From an uncultured Moraxella sp. (GTDB lineage: Bacteria > Pseudomonadota > Gammaproteobacteria > Pseudomonadales > Moraxellaceae): a stretch of 10,200 nt of DNA. A program made the translations under genes and the position numbers. The stretch is taken from NCBI GenBank assembly GCA_927911235.1, contig CAKMOY010000082.1, positions 1 through 10,200 of the forward strand. The letters run 5' to 3'. The notes beneath the pieces are model-generated. The model did not search any database. It was not told where the DNA came from and saw nothing but the letters and a program-made list of their open reading frames with translations. Within the stretch, counting starts at the first letter, position 1. The number at the start of each line of letters is the position of its first letter. Shown here piece by piece: positions 7,664 through 10,200 of the stretch.

Positions 7664-8316
7664 TATGTAGAAATTTTTAACAATAAATTTTTGCTGGCTT
7701 GATAAATATCATCTTGCTGTAAAATCGCTGAAACCACCGCAAAACCTGAAATTTTAAGCTGATTTTTATCAATATTTTCTTTTAGCATTGATAAGTTTTG
7801 ATTATTAATACCACCGATTAAAATAATGGGTAAATCTACTGCTTGATTGATTTGTTTGATGGTTGCCAAATCAATTACTTTGGCATCATCTTTGGTTGTT
7901 GTTCCAAAAACCGCCCCAATGCCTAGATAATCCGCCCCATCTTGCTTGGCTTTTTGGGCTTGGGTGACTGTGCGAGCCGACACGCCAATGATTTTATCAT
8001 CGCCCAATAGCTGTCTTGCGACATCGGCAGGCAAGTCGCTTTGCCCCAAATGCACGCCATCAGCCCCCACCGCCAACGCAATATCCATCCTGTCATTGAT
8101 AAGTAGTGGCACGTTGTGCTGTCGGCAAATTGCCAAAATCCGTTCGGCTTGGTCAAAGAATGTGCGAGAGTTGGCGGTTTTTTCACGCAGTTGTACGATT
8201 TTGACACCGCCTAAAATCGCTTGTTCTACCGCTTTTTCAAGGTTGTTGGCAAAGTTTTTTGATAAACAATGTTGGTCGGTAACAAGGTATAACGAATAAT
8301 CAAGTGGTTTTTTCAT
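7663..8316 (-). CDS. thiE: Thiamine-phosphate synthase
   Basis: Couples hydroxymethylpyrimidine diphosphate and the thiazole phosphate carboxylate to thiamine phosphate, in the cytosol. The 217-residue TIM barrel is the usual length and carries the family blocks in order: LYLVTDQ (9-15), VQLREK (41-46, pyrimidine site), LLINDR (71-76), DGVHLGQSDL (86-95), GVSART (111-116), YLGIGAVFGTTTK (130-142, pyrophosphate/thiazole loop), LIGGI (166-170) and VVSAI (194-198). The ATG is preceded by AGGA at good spacing (minus strand, 8322-8325). It starts 28 bases after the end of the broken dinB, suggesting a former dinB-thiE transcript; its promoter is therefore probably upstream in or beyond the decayed genes. 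No THI-box riboswitch is evident upstream. No other thi genes are in the window. It is the only intact gene in the minus-strand block. Confidence 0.95.
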   Translation of the reverse strand: MKKPLDYSLYLVTDQHCLSKNFANNLEKAVEQAILGGVKIVQLREKTANSRTFFDQAERILAICRQHNVPLLINDRMDIALAVGADGVHLGQSDLPADVARQLLGDDKIIGVSARTVTQAQKAKQDGADYLGIGAVFGTTTKDDAKVIDLATIKQINQAVDLPIILIGGINNQNLSMLKENIDKNQLKISGFAVVSAILQQDDIYQASKNLLLKIST

Positions 8317-8344
8317 ATTTTTCCTATGGTTTAATATTTAAAAA

Positions 8345-8503
8345 TTATTCAAATAGTGTTAATTGGTTGTTGTCTTGGTTTAATTCGCTAAAATTGGAAA
8401 AAGTAACGCCGACCAAGCGAATAGGCAAGGCGTGCGTGGTATTAAAAAATAATTGCTTTATCCAATAGCAAGCCGTTTCATCATCAAAAACTTTAACGGT
8501 ATT
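8345..8503 (-). pseudogene. dinB: DNA polymerase IV, C-terminal remnant only
   Basis: A 52-codon open stretch ending in TAA at 8345-8347, with no start codon and a stop just upstream in frame. It reads NTVKVFDDETACYWIKQLFF, then ALPIRLVGVTFSNFSELN, and ends NQLTLFE. The 'pvRLlGV..snf' block followed by a polar linker and a 'QLsLFd/e' beta-clamp-binding tail is the hallmark C-terminus of DinB, the error-prone Y-family polymerase. About 300 residues (palm, fingers, thumb and most of the little finger) are absent. The upstream end abuts the tail of the broken hydrolase gene, overlapping it by about ten bases, so a deletion has probably joined the two. A UmuC-type origin is less likely because of the short tail. 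Confidence 0.7.
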
Positions 8504-9054
8504 TTAATAAATCATGCATGTTTTCTAACCAATCCACCGCCAATTGCCAAAGTACTTCCGATTTTCGGCTAAAAAATTTCATATGCCCGATATGCGACAA
8601 GCTGTAATCTTGGGGAATTAAGGTTTTGGTGGTCGCTTGCATATTGGGAAATACGCTTAGCATATCCGCCACATTTTTATCATTGGCAATGTCGTCATCT
8701 AGGGCGTTTAGCCACATGGCAGGCAAGCGAACATCATCATAATAATGCGTTTGAACGGTTTTGCCAAAAGCGGTTTTGATATAACCTTGACCATTGCACC
8801 ATTCACGCCATTGATTGGCAACATTATCTAAAGAATCGCCAATCCCTTCATTGTCAAAAGTGATAACGGCATAACCATTTTTCGCTAAAAACTCAGCAAA
8901 ATTTTGGTAAAATTGGCATTTAATCCCCCGTTGCAGGAGTTATCATCACGGCCGACTTGATAGGCGTATTGGGCGTAAAAATGCTTGCCATCAAAGTCGC
9001 ATGATTTTGGGTGGGAATTTTGATATCTGTTAATGTATGAATAGCCTTCGTCAT
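8493..9054 (-). pseudogene. Alpha/beta hydrolase (COG4757-like), frameshifted and lacking the nucleophile region
   Basis: Starts at ATG 9054 with a good ribosome binding site (AAGGA, 9061-9065 on the minus strand). The first frame gives MTKAIHTLTDIKIP, then SAVMITPATG, and stops after a G5 run (8925-8929). Dropping one G continues as IKCQFYQNFAEFLAKNGYAV, then FDNEGIGDSL, NVANQWREWCNGQGYIKTAF, LNALDDDIA (acid residue region) and IGHMKFFSRKSEVLW (catalytic His) to the stop at 8493. In relatives about 100 residues, including the GHSxGG nucleophile elbow, lie between GIGDSL and NVANQW; here they are missing in frame. The repaired length is 186 residues against roughly 290. No catalytic serine remains, so the gene is dead regardless of the frameshift. 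The substrate of this family is not well established. It is divergent from purU. Confidence 0.75.
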
Positions 9055-9135
9055 AAAAAGTCCTTTTCAAATATGAAAATAGCGTTAAAATAGCACAAAA
9101 ATATTGATTTTAAAAGATAAAAATTGACTGCTGGG

Positions 9136-9163
9136 TTTATCAAAAGTATTTGAATTTGATAAA
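9136..9163. repeat. Inverted repeat, 9-bp arms
   Basis: TTTATCAAA (9136-9144) and TTTGATAAA (9155-9163) are perfect inverted copies around a 10-base loop. Could be an operator; pure AT context makes chance more likely. Confidence 0.5.
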
Positions 9164-9168
9164 AAATA

Positions 9169-9209
9169 TTTTTTTAACAAAAAGTAACATTTATTTCTTG
9201 TTAAAAAAA
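9169..9209. repeat. Inverted repeat, 12-bp arms
   Basis: TTTTTTTAACAA (9169-9180) and TTGTTAAAAAAA (9198-9209) match perfectly over 12 bases around a 17-base centre. The U-run is on the 5' side and there is one GC pair, so it is unlikely to be a terminator; a DNA-binding or structural site upstream of purU is possible. Confidence 0.6.
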
Positions 9210-9218
9210 CGTAAAATA

Positions 9219-9246
9219 TTGAGCTTTATTTTAAAACAACTATTTT
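9219..9246 (+). promoter_or_regulatory. Possible purU promoter
   Basis: TTGAGC (9219-9224), a 16-base spacer and TATTTT (9241-9246), each matching the sigma-70 consensus in four of six bases, 24 bases before the purU start. Other AT-rich choices exist nearby. Confidence 0.25.
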
Positions 9247-9270
9247 ATAAATTGACAAAAAGAGAAAATT

Positions 9271-10131
9271 ATGAAAAATCCATGTACCGCAACTTTACTG
9301 ATTAAATGCCAAGACCGAGCAGGTATCGTCCAAGCTGTTTCCGAATTTTTGTACCGTTATGGTGCGAATATCGTTACGCTTGACCAGTATTCTACCGAGC
9401 CTGAAGGCGGTCAATATTTTATGCGTGTGGAATTTGCTGTTGATGATTTGCCAAATGTTTTTGACAATTTAGAAGAAAGTTTTTCGCATACCGTTGCCAA
9501 AACTTATCAAATGCAATGGCAACTTTTTGACAATGCCAAACGCAAAAAAGTAGGGATTTTGGTGTCAAAATATGATCATGCCTTGCTTGATATTTTGTGG
9601 CGTTGGCAACAAGGTCAGATGAATTGCGATATTGCGTGCGTGGTGAGTAATCATGATGACTTACGTCAAGCGGTTGAGAATTTTGGCGTGCCATTTCATC
9701 ATGTGCCTGTTACCAAAGCCAATAAAGCAGAAGCCGAAGCCCAAATTCATGCGTTAATGGCTGATTGTGATTTGTTGGTGTTGGCTCGTTATATGCAGAT
9801 TTTATCGCCTGAATTTGTCAGCCGTTGGGAAATGAAAGTGATTAACATTCACCATTCATTTTTACCTGCGTTTGTGGGGGCAGACCCGTATCGCCAAGCC
9901 TATGATAAAGGGGTAAAACTGATTGGTGCGACTGCTCACTATGTAACGGCAGAGCTTGACCAAGGTCCGATTATTGAGCAAGATGTGCATCGTGTAACGC
10001 ATCGTCAAAATGTGGTTGAATTGCGTGCGATTGGACAAGATATTGAGCGAAGCGTGCTAACTCGTGCGGTGCGTTGGCATATTGAAAATCGTGTGATTGT
10101 AACAGGTAATAAAACGGTGGTTTTTAATTAA
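9271..10131 (+). CDS. purU: Formyltetrahydrofolate deformylase
   Basis: Hydrolyses 10-formyl-THF to formate and THF in the cytosol, supplying formate for PurT-type purine synthesis and balancing one-carbon folates. The 286 residues match the usual length and two-domain plan. An N-terminal ACT domain (about 6-85, beginning TATLLIKCQDRAGIVQAVSE) senses Met/Gly in E. coli. A formyltransferase-fold domain (about 90-286) follows. The catalytic triad is visible as N192 and H194 in INIHHSFLPAF and D230 in HYVTAELDQGPIIEQD; the N-to-D spacing of 38 is the same as in PurN. The start has a weak GAGA site (9262-9265) and the coding sequence cannot begin earlier without losing the ACT domain alignment. 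It is monocistronic by appearance, with its own promoter region and a strong terminator. Confidence 0.96.
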   Translation: MKNPCTATLLIKCQDRAGIVQAVSEFLYRYGANIVTLDQYSTEPEGGQYFMRVEFAVDDLPNVFDNLEESFSHTVAKTYQMQWQLFDNAKRKKVGILVSKYDHALLDILWRWQQGQMNCDIACVVSNHDDLRQAVENFGVPFHHVPVTKANKAEAEAQIHALMADCDLLVLARYMQILSPEFVSRWEMKVINIHHSFLPAFVGADPYRQAYDKGVKLIGATAHYVTAELDQGPIIEQDVHRVTHRQNVVELRAIGQDIERSVLTRAVRWHIENRVIVTGNKTVVFN

Positions 10132-10165
10132 TGTTAAAATATTTGTTAAAAAATATTAATATTTT

Positions 10166-10191
10166 AAGGTGGGTTTGGCTCACCTTTTTTT
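10166..10191 (+). terminator. Rho-independent terminator of purU
   Basis: AAGGTGGG (10166-10173), loop TTTGG, CTCACCTT (10179-10186) form an 8-bp stem with one G-T pair, followed by a T-run. An AT-only inverted repeat (TTAAAATATT at 10134-10143 with AATATTTTAA at 10158-10167) precedes and slightly overlaps it. Confidence 0.85.
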
Positions 10192-10200
10192 GATTTTTTG

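Larger units (their letters stand above)
9055..9270. other. AT-rich divergent intergenic region upstream of purU
   Basis: 216 bases with no coding sequence that I can support, very rich in A/T. It carries two inverted repeats (listed separately), the ribosome binding site of the minus-strand hydrolase remnant and the probable purU promoter. No riboswitch or RNA gene was recognised. Confidence 0.7.

Noticed and set aside
7946..8299. 117-codon plus-strand frame opposite thiE
   Set aside because: Antisense of an intact thiE; no start signal and no family resemblance.
8317..8500. THI-box (TPP) riboswitch upstream of thiE
   Set aside because: No conserved CUGAGA-type core was found; the sequence is explained by the dinB remnant.
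8885..9070. Separate small protein starting MKRTFYDEGYS on the minus strand
   Set aside because: The adjacent frame from ATG 9054 has the better ribosome binding site and encodes the recognisable hydrolase N-terminus.
9419..9694. 91-codon minus-strand frame opposite purU
   Set aside because: Antisense shadow of the well-conserved purU ACT domain region.

Overview
The window looks like chromosomal DNA of a gammaproteobacterium of the Moraxellaceae, most likely Moraxella or a close relative. This is inferred from the low GC content, the T-rich coding style, a class II (CP4-like) EPSP synthase that may be the back half of a TyrA-AroA fusion, and the family character of the housekeeping genes. 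I could not run a database search, so the genus is an inference.

Left part (1-3440), plus strand: the end of aroA (EPSP synthase, open at the window edge), a compact type II toxin-antitoxin pair (Phd/YefM-like antitoxin and PIN-domain toxin overlapping by ATGA), rarD (EamA-family transporter), a candidate terminator and promoter, and folB (dihydroneopterin aldolase). The toxin-antitoxin pair sits tightly between aroA and rarD and is visibly more AT-rich than aroA, as expected for an acquired module.

Middle (3470-5693), plus strand: two broken membrane-protein genes downstream of folB. The first is a voltage-gated potassium-type channel with about four +1 shifts inside 75 bases. The second is a DHA2/MdtD-like MFS exporter with two compensating indels at homopolymers and an apparent in-frame loss of about 80 residues. 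A two-way hairpin terminator (5724-5755) separates them from the converging minus-strand genes.

Right part, minus strand (5773-9054): an M60/ImpA-like secreted zinc metalloprotease whose lipoprotein signal lies in a different frame from its catalytic domain, an intact thiE, the last 52 codons of a DNA polymerase IV gene (dinB), and an alpha/beta hydrolase with both a frameshift and a deletion that removes its nucleophile region. The window closes with an intact plus-strand purU (formyltetrahydrofolate deformylase) and a strong terminator.

The central theme is gene decay. Five broken genes lie between 3470 and 9054, interleaved with an intact metabolic gene (thiE), while folB, thiE and purU (folate, thiamine and one-carbon metabolism) look functional. 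The single-base shifts, mostly at T or G runs, could be true mutations or homopolymer sequencing errors. The internal deletions and the dinB truncation cannot be explained that way and point to genome reduction in a host-adapted lineage. I found no CRISPR array, IS element, rRNA or tRNA, and no convincing new defence or biosynthetic system.
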